From positions 57,612,857-57,676,856 of the forward strand of contig CM017557.1 of NCBI GenBank assembly GCA_007844125.1: a stretch of 64,000 nt of DNA. Direction: 5' to 3'. The number at the start of each line of letters is the position of its first letter. Within the stretch, counting starts at the first letter, position 1. The DNA is from Sinonovacula constricta (lineage: Eukaryota; Mollusca; Bivalvia; Cardiida; Solecurtidae). The notes beneath the pieces are model-generated. The model was not told where the DNA came from. It made no database searches and saw only the letters and a list, made by a program, of their open reading frames with translations. Positions 1 to 11,664 of this stretch are shown piece by piece. A program made the position numbers and the translations under genes.

Positions 1-880
1 TGCAAAATAATCTTTCCCCACATGCAAATTTCAGTAAGCATTCCATATAAAGGTGTCATGCTCTAGCATGTTGCCAATAATGCTTATCAATATACTAAAG
101 ACTGTGCCAATAATGCTTATCAATATACTAAAGACTGCAGCAAATCATGCTGAGTGAGAGTTGACCTATCTGGATTTGCAATCTTAGCGAAGGGGTTTGA
201 TCACTCAGTGTTGGAAGTTTAAGGCAGAGTTAAGGTGGTGTGTTTTGCTGCTCAACATGTCAACATCTCCTGAAAGTAGAACATGATCTTATCTAGCAGG
301 CTCATGTTGAGACACAAACAAAAACTGTTTGAAAACAATGTGAGGAAATAATGTGCACAATAGGGAAAATATCCTAAGCCACAGGTAGACATTTTTGACA
401 GTTTTTGTCTCAAATTCTGCAAACTTGAATTATTTTCAATGACTTTATCAGAAAATGCAAAAGAGTCTTGCAATGCATTTTTCAAAACAAGAGCACTGCA
501 AAGCGGAGCAAAATACACCCGTCAATAGAGCAATATGAAACAAACTGCTGTGCACTCTTGTGAAATGCAGTATGGCAAAGTTTTGGACTGTGCTGTGTGT
601 GGGTTATTGCAGGGAAAACTGAATTTAAAGTAGAATAGCATAAAGAAAATTAAAAAAAAAATCTGCCATCTGCTGTGCACTGTTGTGCAATGAACTCTGG
701 CATGATTGTGGACTGCAAACTGGGTAAGCCAAAAAAATATCAAAGGGGAATAACATCAAATATACAAAAAATTACATGAGAGTAGTGGCACTTGAGTAGA
801 AAGGGGCATTACTCAAAAATAAGAAGAGCAGAATGATGGTTCTTGTGCACTGCACTGTTTTTCAATAACATGTATCCACC
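1..880. repeat. Gene-free stretch with decayed tandem duplications
   Basis: No coding signal. A 33-bp unit beginning GCCAATAATGCTTATC is perfectly duplicated in tandem at 73-105 and 106-138. A looser duplication pairs about 546-590 with about 670-715; both copies share CTGCTGTGCACT and end TGGACTG. Positions 10-53 hold a piece of a dispersed repeat (CATGCAAATTTCAG, AAGCATTC) that recurs near 48065. Positions 838-858 (TTCTTGTGCACTGCACT) match the repeat near 47480. Confidence 0.6.
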
Positions 881-900
881 TACAGAATTGAAAATCACGA

Positions 901-1095
901 AACTGACAATTTTTCCGTTTCCACTCCATTTCGTTTCCATTTCAGTTGGAAGCGTTCACCGCTCCATTTCCATTCTGCTTCCGTTGTGTTTCCATTTCGT
1001 TTTGTTCGCTTCCAGCGCTGCATTTTAAACGCTCCCAGAGTTTCTATCGTTTCTTCCATTTCTAACGTTTTAATCGTTCCATTTTGCTCCGTTGC
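901..1095 (+). repeat. Degenerate GTTTCC/CATTTC array (left)
   Basis: Pyrimidine-rich stretch repeating GTTTCC, CATTTC and GCGTTC-like words, with more CpG than its surroundings. It starts directly inside the proposed left terminus. A related array lies at 4700-4890 in the same orientation. Confidence 0.55.
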
Positions 1096-1160
1096 GATTG
1101 ATTAAAATAAATTCATTTAATAAATTTCTTAATGTAAAGTACTTCCGGTCTGTTTGCAAA

Positions 1161-1289
1161 ATGACGAAAGAAGTAAACATTCAGGGGAGAGGCAAAAGTC
1201 TTCCATCACATATAAAGGAATCGGCAATAGATTGTTTGCGACGAGGATATTCAGTGTCAGCCACCCGGAGGGAAATTGCAGACACATAA
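1161..1289 (+). pseudogene. Short HTH-like N-terminal frame, possible transposase remnant
   Basis: An ATG at 1161 opens 42 codons starting MTKEVNIQGRGKSLPSHIKE and ending at TAA 1287-1289. The pattern GRGK-LP--IK, then a hydrophobic stretch, then GYS-SATRREIAD resembles the first helices of paired-like or Tc1-type helix-turn-helix domains. It lies immediately downstream of the CpG-rich array at 901-1095 and inside the proposed TIR element, as expected for a transposase 5' end. Nothing recognisable follows: the frame stops and the next kilobases are AT-rich and full of stops. It could also be a first exon or chance. The motif reading is by eye. Confidence 0.25.
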
Positions 1290-2157
1290 CTACCCTCCTG
1301 AATTAGCCGAAACAACAGGAAACTGTGCTTTAGTTAAAATTAGGCTAATCATGATAAAATGTTTTGCTACTAACCTGTTTTATACACCAGGTATAGATTC
1401 AGAGAGTCCATACATTTCCCATCTAGACTGACCAACAAAAACGTTGAACACACTTTGTATTGTTGTCATTTATTTTCGCGATATATATATCCAAACACTT
1501 ATGCTAAATAACAAATATATTTCACAAACACAATTGCAGCTCTGTCACAATTTTGTTGTCGAAACACTGAATCACCGAATATAGTCAAATAAAGCACAAA
1601 TTAAAATTACAGCTCTCTAAATCGTTTAAGAAGAAATATTACTTTTTGACCCAAATATAAAACCAAATAAATATTGTGGTAATTTAATAATTTCGCACCA
1701 CTTAAATACCATCCACGTTTTAATTGTTTAACTAGAAATCTCGCGCTGATTATTTTCATTGGATATAAGTTATTTTGACGAATTTTTCAATATGACGTTA
1801 TTTTAACACCTTAACCCAAAGTTCTTACCTGACCTACTTGTCTTCACCAGACATCATATCCCGGAATAAACAAACCAGAAATTATTGTCAAATATGGTCC
1901 ATACACATCAAGTATCCTAAAAAGTAACTTCTCTGTGATGTGTTAATTCGCAAAAAAGCGTCATGGTGATACGATCTTAGAATTTGGACGATGACACACA
2001 CAATTTTTTAAAAACTCTATAAAAACGTTACAATATTGGATTATTTGTAGTTTTCATATACATATTAATGAGTTCAAAAGACCATGCTGCGACAAGAATT
2101 CTTATTTGGAATTTAATCAATGAAAAATGAAAGCCATTAACGCAGATTTTCTGGCAT

Positions 2158-2272
2158 TTGCCCCCCCGGACATTTGGCCCCTTCCCCCTCCCACCCCTGT
2201 AAGTGCAGACCAGACGTTTGCGCCCCCACCCCCCACTGCCAAAATGAAAAGGCCAATGTTTGCCCCCCTCCC
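2158..2272 (-). other. C-rich tract, G-quadruplex potential on minus strand
   Basis: Runs of 4-7 C alternate with ACATTTGG, GACGTTTG and CAATGTTTG words. The spaced phrase 'gtttg/attt-g, then CCCC' recurs at about 2150, 2172, 2213 and 2257. The minus strand carries several G-runs with short loops in an AT-rich background. Confidence 0.5.
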
Positions 2273-3589
2273 ATATTTGTTATATGGCTGATTTTAGTTT
2301 TAACGTTTCACTGACAGTAAGGTGTAATATCCAAGAATTTTAGGAAAGTATTACTCACTACAATCGCATTTCATCGTTAACATGTTTATCTTATATAAAC
2401 ATGAACAAATGCTGTTTTTTCCGAAAACAGGCACATACATAAAGTCGCATAAAACAAACAACTTTCTTAGAAAACAAGTGTGTGTTATTTTTTTTTCGGT
2501 TTGCTCATATTAGCACCAATTAACGACTATTAACAACATTGTTAACGCACTTAAAACATGGAGTCGCTAATTAAATCGCTGTGATTTAATAATTCTAATT
2601 TCTCCAAGGTTGTAACAAAATAAATGCAGTGTAATTTCTTTCTGGCGTGTAGAGCTCTCTGGCTAACACTGCAACATCAAAGAAAATTCTGGGAAACAAT
2701 CGCCAGTCACAATCATTTGAAGTCATCGAAAAGAAAAAAAAAATGTTTTTAATTGACGACCCATTATTTCTCTCAATACTGTTTAACATGATATCGATCG
2801 ATAATTGTCTTCAAGCTGCCATAATGATAAGTTCTAAAGGAGTGAGAAGTAGCAGGGGGAACTGTACTGTGTAGTAATGTTTCAGAACGCGTATCCTTTT
2901 ACTTATATAAATGTCCTAACAAACTTCTTTTGTCCATTGAATGATCATAAACTTTTTTTAAAAAGGAACTATTTATATTTAAGGTATGGATTAACTATAA
3001 AATAATAGGCGAGCCATTGAAATAATACATTTGGAATAAACACAAGATGAAAATATATATTAGACTGTTCCTTCAAATGTCTTCTCTTCGTAACATTATT
3101 TACAAAAATAAATGACAAGTTATGTAGTATTTACTATAAAAAATCTCCCATCCACATTTCCTCTTCCTTAACGAAAAAGAGTGGGGTGGGGAAAGGGTGC
3201 ATCATTGTGGGTACTGCTAGATATAGCATTAGGTCCTTTTATGAGCCAAAAAAGATTTTGTAGACCTTAGTGTTTTGTTATTTTTGTTGTCCTTGCGTAA
3301 GTCAATGTATATTGCTCTGTAAAAGGTGAAGGTCATAAACCACATGACTGTTATATAGTGACATTTTCAAACACAGCTGCATAATTTAATTGCGGTTCCA
3401 ATTAATCATATATACATAATAGCGCATTATGGGAACTATGCATTTAGAAATGGGAATTTTGACACCAATGTCCAAATTTACACCATTCTTCATTATAAGA
3501 TGTATAACAAGTAAGATTAGAAGAAACTTTGCTTGACAAAGAGGCAAGATAAAATAAACTACATATCCATACCCCTGTAACTAAAGAAA

Positions 3590-3818
3590 TGATGATGCTG
3601 ATGACGTTGATGCTGCTACTGCTGCTTCTGCCAATAATGATGACGGTGATACCGATGTTGTTTATGATTATGATGAAATGGTAAAAATGGTTACGGTGAT
3701 TATAATGTAGATCGTGAAGGCGGTGATGCTGCTGCTGCTGATGATGATTGGTGACGATTATACAGGTAATATGGGATCATGATGATGATCAGGTGAATTT
3801 AATGGCAGTAATGATGAT
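3590..3818. repeat. Imperfect GAT/ATG trinucleotide microsatellite
   Basis: Interrupted runs of GATGATGATG, GATGCTGCTG and GATGATTATG over about 230 bp. Interruptions are frequent, so the array is old. Confidence 0.75.
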
Positions 3819-4699
3819 TATTTCTTTGATATTTATCATGTAAATGGACGTGATATTAGGTCGTTTTTGCTACGATTTTTGTTCATTTAACTGTCATCGA
3901 TGATTGTATAAATGCACTATTTGAAAATCTATTGTTATTCCGAAGTTGAACTTCAGGATATACCAGTCGTTGGCTCTGAGTGCCGGAGAGGATGTAATTG
4001 GTTTTTGATTGGGTTACACCTTGCAATTATGCATTGTTTGTTTGTTTTATGTTTAGTTGTTTTATGTTTTTGTGTTATATGAGATATTTACCTTCTTTAA
4101 GTTAACATCTAATTTTATTAAGTAGTTTTAATTTTTATTCTTTGTAAATGACAAATACTTTAAACAGTATCCTCACAAAAATTGATAGGTGTAGTTAATC
4201 CTGGAATGGACCATGCAGCTATCAAGTAATTAGCGAAAATTCAAACTCAGGCTGTGACATTGCGCGCACATACATGTTAAGTCAGCTGTATACACACTAT
4301 CTTCATATGCAAAACCATGAGGACTAAGAATGTCGATCCAATGCAGATGTTGGAATTAAAATACAAGTTTCGACAGAAAGGCAATTTTATAGTGAAATTG
4401 TGAGTTTTATCGTGCGAAGTGATTTTTAGTGCAGTTTCTGTTTTGACTATAAAGATGACTTGGACAACTTGTGCGGTTTCGGAACTGTAATGTACGAGTT
4501 TGATTAATATGATTTTTTGATAATAATTAAGATTTTTTTTGTTATTTCTTTCTGCAGATAACATATAGTAGCACATTTATGTTGATAAATTGAAGCCAGT
4601 TATGGTGTTCGTTAAAATTTATTTCGTAGAAAGAAATGGTTGGAATGTTACTATAAATAATGGGGTGACCTAGAAACGTTTGAAGCGGTAGTGAAAATA

Positions 4700-4890
4700 A
4701 CTCTTCTGTTACTAGCATTCCGATTTTTGCGTTTCTACCGTTTCTAGCGCTCCAGTTATAGCGTTTATACCATTTACACTGTTTCAAGCGTTTCTAGTGC
4801 TTCGTTGCATTTCCATTTTGATAGCATTCCTTTTCTGTTTCAACAGGAAACGAAAAACGTTTCATTTCCATTTCCCCTCCATTTCTTTTG
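4700..4890 (+). repeat. Degenerate GCGTTTCTA/CATTTCC array (right)
   Basis: Repeats of GCGTTTCTA, GCGCTCCAG and CATTTCC, abutting the proposed right terminus of the 883-4914 element. It runs in the same orientation as the left array rather than inverted. Confidence 0.5.
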
Positions 4891-5301
4891 TCAATTTTAC
4901 GATTTTCAGTACTGTATTCAACTTCGACGGGCATATAAAAATGAATGAAAGATGTCTTATATTGCGTTACTATTGTTACAACTAAAAAGTCAAACCAAAC
5001 TTAGCTGGAAAGATTTTTGGCAACAGTAGAAATTTAGCCAAGGCAGACAGATTGAATAACAAATGCTATAACAACTAAGCTTAAATGTAGACTTCCTATT
5101 TAAGTTGTCACATATCTGTTGTATAACGCAGAATCAGAAAAGCTAGGCATATTCCAAATTGAGGGTTTGCTCCTGGTCAAGCAGTTACACACTGACTTGT
5201 ACCAATGCAGCCCTTCATCATGTCAGTTCAAGTCTTGGTTGAGGAGGTTGATCAACTGACTTGCAGTCCACTATTTATCCTACTGAGGCATATGTCCATC
5301 G

Positions 5302-5944
5302 TATTCCTCCACCAATAATTAGCTGGATGTCACCAATATGACCATAACTGTGTCCTGTGGTATTCCTCCACCAATAATTAGATGGATGTCACCAATATGA
5401 CCATAACTGTGTCCTGTGGTATTCCTCCACCAATAATTAGCTGGATGTCACCAATATGACCATAACTGTGTCCTGTGGTATTCCTCCACCAATAATTAGC
5501 TGGATGTCACCAATATGACCATAACTGTGTCCTGTGGTATTCCTCCACCAATAATTAGATGGATGTCACCAATATGACCATAACTGTGTCCTGTGGTATT
5601 CCTCCACCAATAATTAGCTGGATGTCACCAATATAACATAACTGTGTCCTGTGGTATTCCTCCACCAATAATTAGGTGGATGCCACCAATATTACCATAA
5701 CTGTGTCCTGTGGTATTCCTCCACCAATAATTAGCTGGATGTCACCAATATAACCATAACTGTGTCCTGTGGTATTCCTCCACCAATAATTAGCTGGATG
5801 TCACCAATATGACCATAACTGTGTCCTGTGGTATTCCTCCACCAATAATTAGCTAGATGTCATTAATATGACCATAACTGTGTCCTGTGGTATTTCTCCA
5901 CCAATAATTAGCTGGATTTCACCAATATGACCATAACTGTGTCA
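5302..5944. repeat. 59-bp minisatellite, 11 units
   Basis: TATTCCTCC starts at 5302, 5361, 5420, 5479, 5538, 5597, 5655, 5714, 5773, 5832 and 5891. The unit is 59 bp, with one 58-bp unit caused by a lost C near 5635. The unit contains ACCAATAATTAG, TGGATGTCACC and ATAACTGTGTCCTGTGG. Only a few substitutions separate units (GATGG/GCTGG, ATGACC/ATAACC), so spread is recent. The last two units are the most diverged. Confidence 0.97.
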
Positions 5945-7146
5945 TTGTGATGTACAAAAACACCAAAACCCCCAAAACAATAAGAATTGATGACCATAGC
6001 AAATAATGATGGGTAATACCAATGGCAATTCTGGAAATTTTTTATGATAGATCCAAACCTCAACCTATGTGAAAGGAAGCAATTTCAGTGAAAACATATG
6101 CCCTCAGCTTGCTTACTGAGCAACAGTGGTTCTGCATTTAGCGATGGCTATTCTCAATTTAATAATTGTGTACATATTTTGCTGTATTGCTTTAATAGAA
6201 ACTACCATTTATCAACATTTGTACTGAAAACATCAAAACAAATATTAATTCTAATAGGTTAAATATGCTTAAAATATTTTGACCACTTTTCATGGTAATT
6301 TTGAGGACGCAGATCCAAACTTTTTAACTCCAACAAACACCTATAATAACATCATTGTGGGGAGGCTATCACCAAACAGTTTCATAATTGGTAAATGCAA
6401 ATTGTCATAATTTCTTTGTTTGGTTTTTACATTCACATGATTATAGTCAATATTGATAAAAAATTTATTGAAGTTTTAAATATTATAATCATTTTTTTGC
6501 CATAACTAGTCAAGATAATCTGCTTATGATGTCAGAATGAGTTTTTTTACAATTGTGGCAATTTCTGAGCTTTATCATGTGAAAAAACAACAACAACATT
6601 GTCCACTAGAAATGTCATCACAGTGCACTGAAAAAAAAGGTCCTGAAAACTTCAAAGTTTTTGGTAGCTATATAATTACAGACCCTTTCCTACCAAAAAA
6701 CAATCTTCAAGACAAACATGGAGGATCCTTTTTAACTGGTGACTTACCCTGCTGTTAATGCATCTTTAACATTCACACATATATTCCCCATCAACACCAG
6801 CATCACCATAAACAAAATACCGTACATCAAAAACAGCATCCCAAATCTCTGTTACTTCATTCTGACAACGAAGTACACTAAATAAACATCTAGAATGTAT
6901 ATCTAGAATGCAAAACTGTGTTGTTCCTCCTTTAACAAGTTGATGTCATCAGTCATTAGTCACTAAACTCTCTGTCAACTCAGACCACATGGATAACATC
7001 TCTAATTAGATTCATTCCCACACTACCTTCGACAGATTTTACTGTAGTTCACACTGATCACTGCATCTCATGGTTCAATCAATTTCTTACGAATGTAGTT
7101 TCATAAACGTGTTTAAAAAAAGTTTTTGTGTTGCTTGTTATTTCTA
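5945..7146. other. Non-coding, nothing recognised
   Basis: AT-rich with stops in all frames. I see no repeat family, splice-bounded exon or RNA gene. Confidence 0.5.
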
Positions 7147-7332
7147 AAAACACATTGCAGTGATGGCCATTACGGTATTCAGCTACTATTGGTGGAGACG
7201 CCAGACGATGTTGAACCACCGTCACACCACAATAAAGCTGGAAGACCTCCTTTCATTAAATGTTCATGCCAACTGGGACTTGAACCCATGTGGTGAGGGG
7301 TGGGGAACTCTAACGGATTAGCCAGGGGCATC
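7147..7332 (-). repeat. SINE-A copy, diverged
   Basis: Read on the minus strand it ends with the family's 3' part (CATTGCAGTGA complement at about 7153). It has the RNA polymerase III box-B equivalent GGGTTCAAGTCC (complement at about 7272) and ends near GGGCATC. The internal 'gtagaaccacc' block is altered. A MITE-T copy begins 10 bp beyond its head. Confidence 0.8.
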
Positions 7333-7341
7333 TCTGCTTTC

Positions 7342-7850
7342 AGGGTGGTACATGTATCAGACAGTTTGCCTATATCAAATACATATATCATAACGAACCA
7401 CTGCTTTGGGAAATGTGGACATAATTTTTGTACAAATCCATTCTTTAGTATTTTTAAATACAATTATGAACACTAACTGAATTGTTAGACAGATCTAATC
7501 ATGAAAAAAATCACTCTGAATGTGTATTCTTTTTAGCTGTACAGAATATTCGATAGTGGTCTTTGCTAAATATAGATATTGACGTCAGAGTGGATTACCT
7601 GGCTGACTATATATATAATGTGATCTCAAAAGTAAGTGGTCACATGGTTTTTAAGTTTAAAAATAGCTATCTCTGCAGCGTGGCTTAGATAGGAAATACC
7701 TGTTTGCAATGACTAATGGTGATTTATGCTTGACTGTTCACACATATCTAGGTCATCAATGACCAGCATTTTGCAGAACATTTTCTGGTAACAATGACTT
7801 AATTGATTATTTAAGAAAAAATTTTTGGTCCAAACTGTCAGATACCACCT
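7342..7850 (+). mobile_element. MITE-T copy 1
   Basis: Begins GGGTGGTA...CAGACAGTTTGCC and ends GTCAGATACCACCT. The inverted ends are shared with eleven other copies in the window. Interior landmarks are ATATTGACGTCAGAG, CACATGGTTTT and ATAGCTATCTCTGCAGC. The right flank reads TTAG rather than TTAA. Confidence 0.88.
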
Positions 7851-7854
7851 TTAG

Positions 7855-9028
7855 AAAACAAATGACATCAAATTCCAGCATGACTGGTTCAGTGCTAGCT
7901 CCACAATGCTTAAAATGCCTTCTCACCCTATCCCTCACTTCCCCTCTCTATCAACAAAACAAACCGTTAAGTCGCTAAGTACAAATTGATCAAACAGGCA
8001 ATTAATATGGATCCAGATCCTCTGGGAGCTCTCTGATCTGGATCTACTCTGTCTGCCGCATAGTCTCATGCATATGCAATGTTTTGTTAGCCTGTGGTTA
8101 TAAGCCAAAAAGTAACATCTTATTATTGGTTATTAACAAATCTAGCAAGCAAAGGGTTAAATATCTACCTGCCTAAAAAAATCGAGCACTCCCTACCAGG
8201 GCAAAGATAAAAATAAATTTCAAGTGCATCTTTTATTAGAAGTTAAACAGCATGTTTATATCTGTTACATTTCATGAGAAATTCTTGGCAAAAATAGTAT
8301 TGAAGTTCAATATTAACTCCACAGGTAGGCATAAATATTCAGTATTTAATTTATATGTGCAAAATATTGTAGCAAAATGTTTTGGGGTTTTTTCCAAATA
8401 AAAATTTATGAACAGAAACATTTTTATTTAAGCATTGAAAGAAAAATCTCCGTCTAAGTACCTTTTACGAAAACAAAGAACATCAAAATGTCTGTCAATT
8501 TAATTTTTATGAACCTTACAGTTATTAACAAAATATATTTAAATACACATTTTCTCTTTTTTTACATCCTCTATTAAAAGAATGTTGTGTCCCATTATAA
8601 TTTACGAGAAGTACAATTATTTAATTTCTAAGCAGTAAAAAAACACAACATACCTGATTAAGAAAAAAAAATCCAGAGATGACAAAATTTTCCTCAATAG
8701 AAACAACAACAGAAGATATTCATTTGAATGATCAGAGTTGGGAATGTTGTTGTGAACCATTTTGTTTAAATCTGTCATCTGCTTACATGGATGTCAAACA
8801 GATGAATCACACTAATACATGGCTGGATTTCCTTTTTTTAAGATTGTATCTTCCTTTGCACTACAGACTTAAAAAAAAAAACAATATTAAAGATGACATC
8901 TGCTAACTTCGCTTGATATACTAACAATATTAATTGTACTTACAAGTAATTATTGCAGATATAGTGTAACTTCCATCATGACAGAACATCATAAACACTT
9001 GAAAGGAAAATTTAATTGATTTTATTTT
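7855..9028. other. Non-coding stretch with one hairpin-bearing dispersed repeat
   Basis: Around 7965-8160 is a diverged copy of a repeat seen again near 41695-41880 and, more weakly, near 34170-34260. It holds a perfect 10-bp inverted repeat GATCCAGATC/GATCTGGATC at 8010-8019 and 8035-8044. The remainder is AT-rich with no coding support. Confidence 0.5.
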
Positions 9029-9030
9029 TT

Positions 9031-9248
9031 TATTTTTGAGATACATCGCAGTGACCAATCATCATTATAGTGATATCCACCTGTTTTGGTGGACAAATGT
9101 CCGGGTAGAACCACCGATGCACTGCAGATCTGCTTGAAGACCTTCCCGCATTAAGTTCTGTGCAACGAATGGGACTTGAACCCATATGGTAGGAGGCTAA
9201 GCAGTCAGAGGAGTTACATATCGGTGACCACTATGCATTGGGCGCCCT
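9031..9248 (-). repeat. SINE-A copy, near full length
   Basis: Reads on the minus strand from a GGGCGCC head, through box B (GGGTTCAAGTCCC complement near 9173-9185), through the body (GGTGGTTCTACCCGG complement near 9105) to the 'gatgtatctcaaaaa' end. Typical of tRNA-derived SINEs. Confidence 0.88.
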
Positions 9249-9249
9249 G

Positions 9250-9800
9250 AAAGGAGACTTTATCCTGACACCAGGTCAACCAGTTCTGGAGATAGCACAA
9301 CAAACAAGTCCATTGTATCACCTTTCATGATATTATCTATTCTACAATACAGTGAGAAAGAGCTCATGCCTATACTGTATTACATATCAAGATTATATTG
9401 CCTCAATTATATGGTGCAGGAATGCTGAAACATATTCTGCAGTATCTTCGCAGACAATATTTCCTCTATTGTGCAGTACAAATAAGCCAAATGTTTGTAT
9501 GTAGGTTGTTTGAAATGAGATATGTAGGAAGTATTATGAAAGTCAGGTGTACACACTGATCAGCACAAGGTCAAACCAAGAAGGCTTTAAAATGGTTGCC
9601 ACAACAACCAATGTCACCCAATCTATCACATCAAGACAGGTGCTACTGAGCATTACTTGATTATGAAAGATAAGTTGACTGAATTTGTGGTGCATATTCT
9701 ATTTTTAGCAATAGAGATACAACAAGGCTTATAACTTTCTTGTTTGTTGTGTTCTAAGTGCCCAAAATGAAAATAAAAAATTAAGTGAAGAATGCATTTA
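9250..9800. other. Non-coding, nothing recognised
   Basis: No coding or RNA signal seen. Confidence 0.5.
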
Positions 9801-9805
9801 ATTGA

Positions 9806-10024
9806 AGCAGGAAATACTTATGAGGTGCCCAGGGACTGAACCCGTCCGGACCATTATACTGACACCAACGAGTCAGTCGTAATGCTGTCCCCGTAGCCCC
9901 GAGCGTTAGGAGGGAAGCCACTACTATCAACTTTAAAGTCTTTTGTTTGACCCGGTCGGGGTTTAAACCCACGGCCTCCAGATCCGCAAGCCAACGCTCT
10001 ACCAATTGAGCTATTGCGGCCGGT
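9806..10024 (-). repeat. SINE-C copy 1
   Basis: On the minus strand the head reads CGCAATAGCTCAATTGGTAG, with box A TAGCTCAATTGG, then box B GGGTTTAAACCCC, then the body GACTCGTTGGTGTCAGTATAA, ending near GGGCACCTCATAAG. The 3' tail is shorter than in the other three copies. The tRNA-like head is part of a SINE, not a tRNA gene. Confidence 0.88.
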
Positions 10025-10181
10025 TTTAAACACTAAACCTTTAACAAGTGTAACATTCATTTGAATAGCAACATTTTTCATAAAAAGATCAGTTGCTGCC
10101 AGATCACCTTGGCTAATTTAACCATTGCCAAAGCACGACTCTTACAGTAGAGTTGAGGGGAAGAGGGTACGTACATGTTAA

Positions 10182-10674
10182 AGGTGATATCTGACCATTC
10201 AGACGAAAATATTTCTGTCTCAAAAAACCTAATAGGTCATTGTTACCTGAAAAGATACTGCAAAATGCTGCTCTTTGATCAGTGTGAACAGTAAAACATA
10301 AATTCTCATTCCTCATTGCAAACAGGTATTTAATATCAGATCTACGCTGCAGAGATAGCTACTTTTAACAGAGAAAACAATGTGAAAACTCACTTTTGAG
10401 ATTACGTTATATCCTCATCCAGGTTATTTGCTCTTACATTGATATCAATTTTTAGCAGAGATCGGTATAGTGATTATTTATAGATTTGGAATAATTAAAT
10501 TTTTTAAAGTGTTTTTTATAGAGATTTGTAAGGTCCAACAATAAAGTTGGTGTTTAAAACCATCTTTACTTATACTAAAGTATGAGCTTATGCAGAAATT
10601 ATGCACTAATTCCCCATAGCTGTGGTAATGTATTTTACATGAATTTGATATAGGCAAACTGTCTGATACCACCT
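10182..10674 (-). mobile_element. MITE-T copy 2
   Basis: Starts after TTAA (10178-10181) with AGGTGATATCTGACC and ends TGATACCACCT followed by TTAC. Inverted relative to copy 1. 493 bp. Confidence 0.9.
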
Positions 10675-10679
10675 TTACA

Positions 10680-11085
10680 AGAAAAGAAGTAGATGTCCAA
10701 CCATCTGGTAGGTCCATGGTATTGACCCATTGCCACAATGCACATTTTTCACAATTAACTGCAAGATACAATACAGGGTCTATTCACAAATGTCTCACAC
10801 TTGTTCTGTCAAAGCAAATAAGGATGTACACAGCAGGGGTATACTGAAAAAGCTTTTCTTGGGCTTACATCACTGTTTCATTAAGTGTCTATTTGACATT
10901 TATAGAATGGGGAAGACCATCTCTTGTGACATGCGCAACATAAAACAACTTGAGTCCCAGGAGTAGATATAAGCCATTTTTCCTAAGACAGTAAGTGAAA
11001 GCTAATTGGATCCCATCATAGGCTAGTGTGACTGTCACTGCAGCTCTCAAGTTGCAGAGCTATCTAGTGGGTGTGTGGTGGGGCA
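10680..11085. other. Non-coding, nothing recognised
   Basis: A 78-codon frame at 10730-10966 has no composition or motif support, and I do not call it. Confidence 0.5.
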
Positions 11086-11500
11086 GTTATTGGTGCCGCT
11101 CTTGAGAGTGGTGCCTCTTATGGAATGCATTTTTTGATGGAGACAACAGTGTACGAGTCAAAAACAGATGTTCCGTGAGACACTTTTCAGAGAAAAGAAT
11201 CAAGTGTTCCAGTTTTTTAACAGGGTAGCTTTGCAACAATAAAGTGTAGCTTGCAATTACAAAAAGGAGCATAAAAATCGTAGCCATTTAGCGGAGTTTT
11301 GTGTAACAAAAGAAACCGAGTATACCAATGTTAGAAATGCAGCTTGTTAATACAGATGTAGCAGAGAACAAGGAAAACAAACAAATAGCAAAGATACTAA
11401 GCTTCCCATCAGAGAAATGGTTCATTACTGTCAAATGTTTATGTAATTAACCAACAGAGTAAGAGAGTGTTTTGTTCCCTCGGTTTTCTTATAATTTCAT
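11086..11500 (+). repeat. Dispersed repeat D, first tandem copy
   Basis: Shares with 11665-12125 the landmarks GAATG(C/T)ATTTT, AGTCAAAAACA, CTTGCAATTA, AACAAAAGAAACYGAGTATACC, AGCAGAGAACAAGGAAAACA and GTTCRTTACTGTCAAATGTT. The two copies lie about 580-600 bp apart. A third, inverted copy is at 25055-25375. I see no terminal repeats. Confidence 0.85.
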
Positions 11501-11664
11501 CCAACTAGTTTGATAATTTCAGCATTCAATGAACACAAATGTTGGATTCTTTTAACCAAATAACCCATGAATAAGCTGTTTGCGCTGCTTTTGACCGACT
11601 AGCTAATGGGTTATTGAAAAAAAAAACAATAGGTGTAACTTAAAGAATACACGTTAAGTTATGT

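Larger units (their letters stand above)
1300..4690. other. Non-coding interior of the proposed TIR element
   Basis: AT-rich DNA with stops in all frames. It contains the C-rich tract at 2158-2272 and the GAT-rich microsatellite at 3590-3818, and otherwise nothing I can assign. Confidence 0.5.
883..4914 (+). mobile_element. Possible 4.0-kb TIR transposon relic, TA-flanked
   Basis: The left end begins CAGAATTGAAAATC. The right end, read inward on the minus strand, begins CAGTACTGAAAATC. Over 27 positions 21 agree, and both copies reach TTGACAA or CTGACAA. A TA dinucleotide flanks each end (881-882 and 4915-4916). CAG ends with a TA duplication fit the Tc1/mariner/pogo type, which is inference. 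Just inside each end lies a few hundred bp of degenerate GTTTCCATTTC-like array. No long transposase frame survives. The inverted repeats are short and diverged, so the element could be fortuitous. Confidence 0.4.

Noticed and set aside
5302..5944. CRISPR-like array
   Set aside because: Repeats are adjacent with no unique spacers; the same goes for 52332-53012 and 16747-17024. The DNA is eukaryotic.
10730..10966. 78-codon plus-strand frame
   Set aside because: No motif, splice sites or compositional contrast with flanks.
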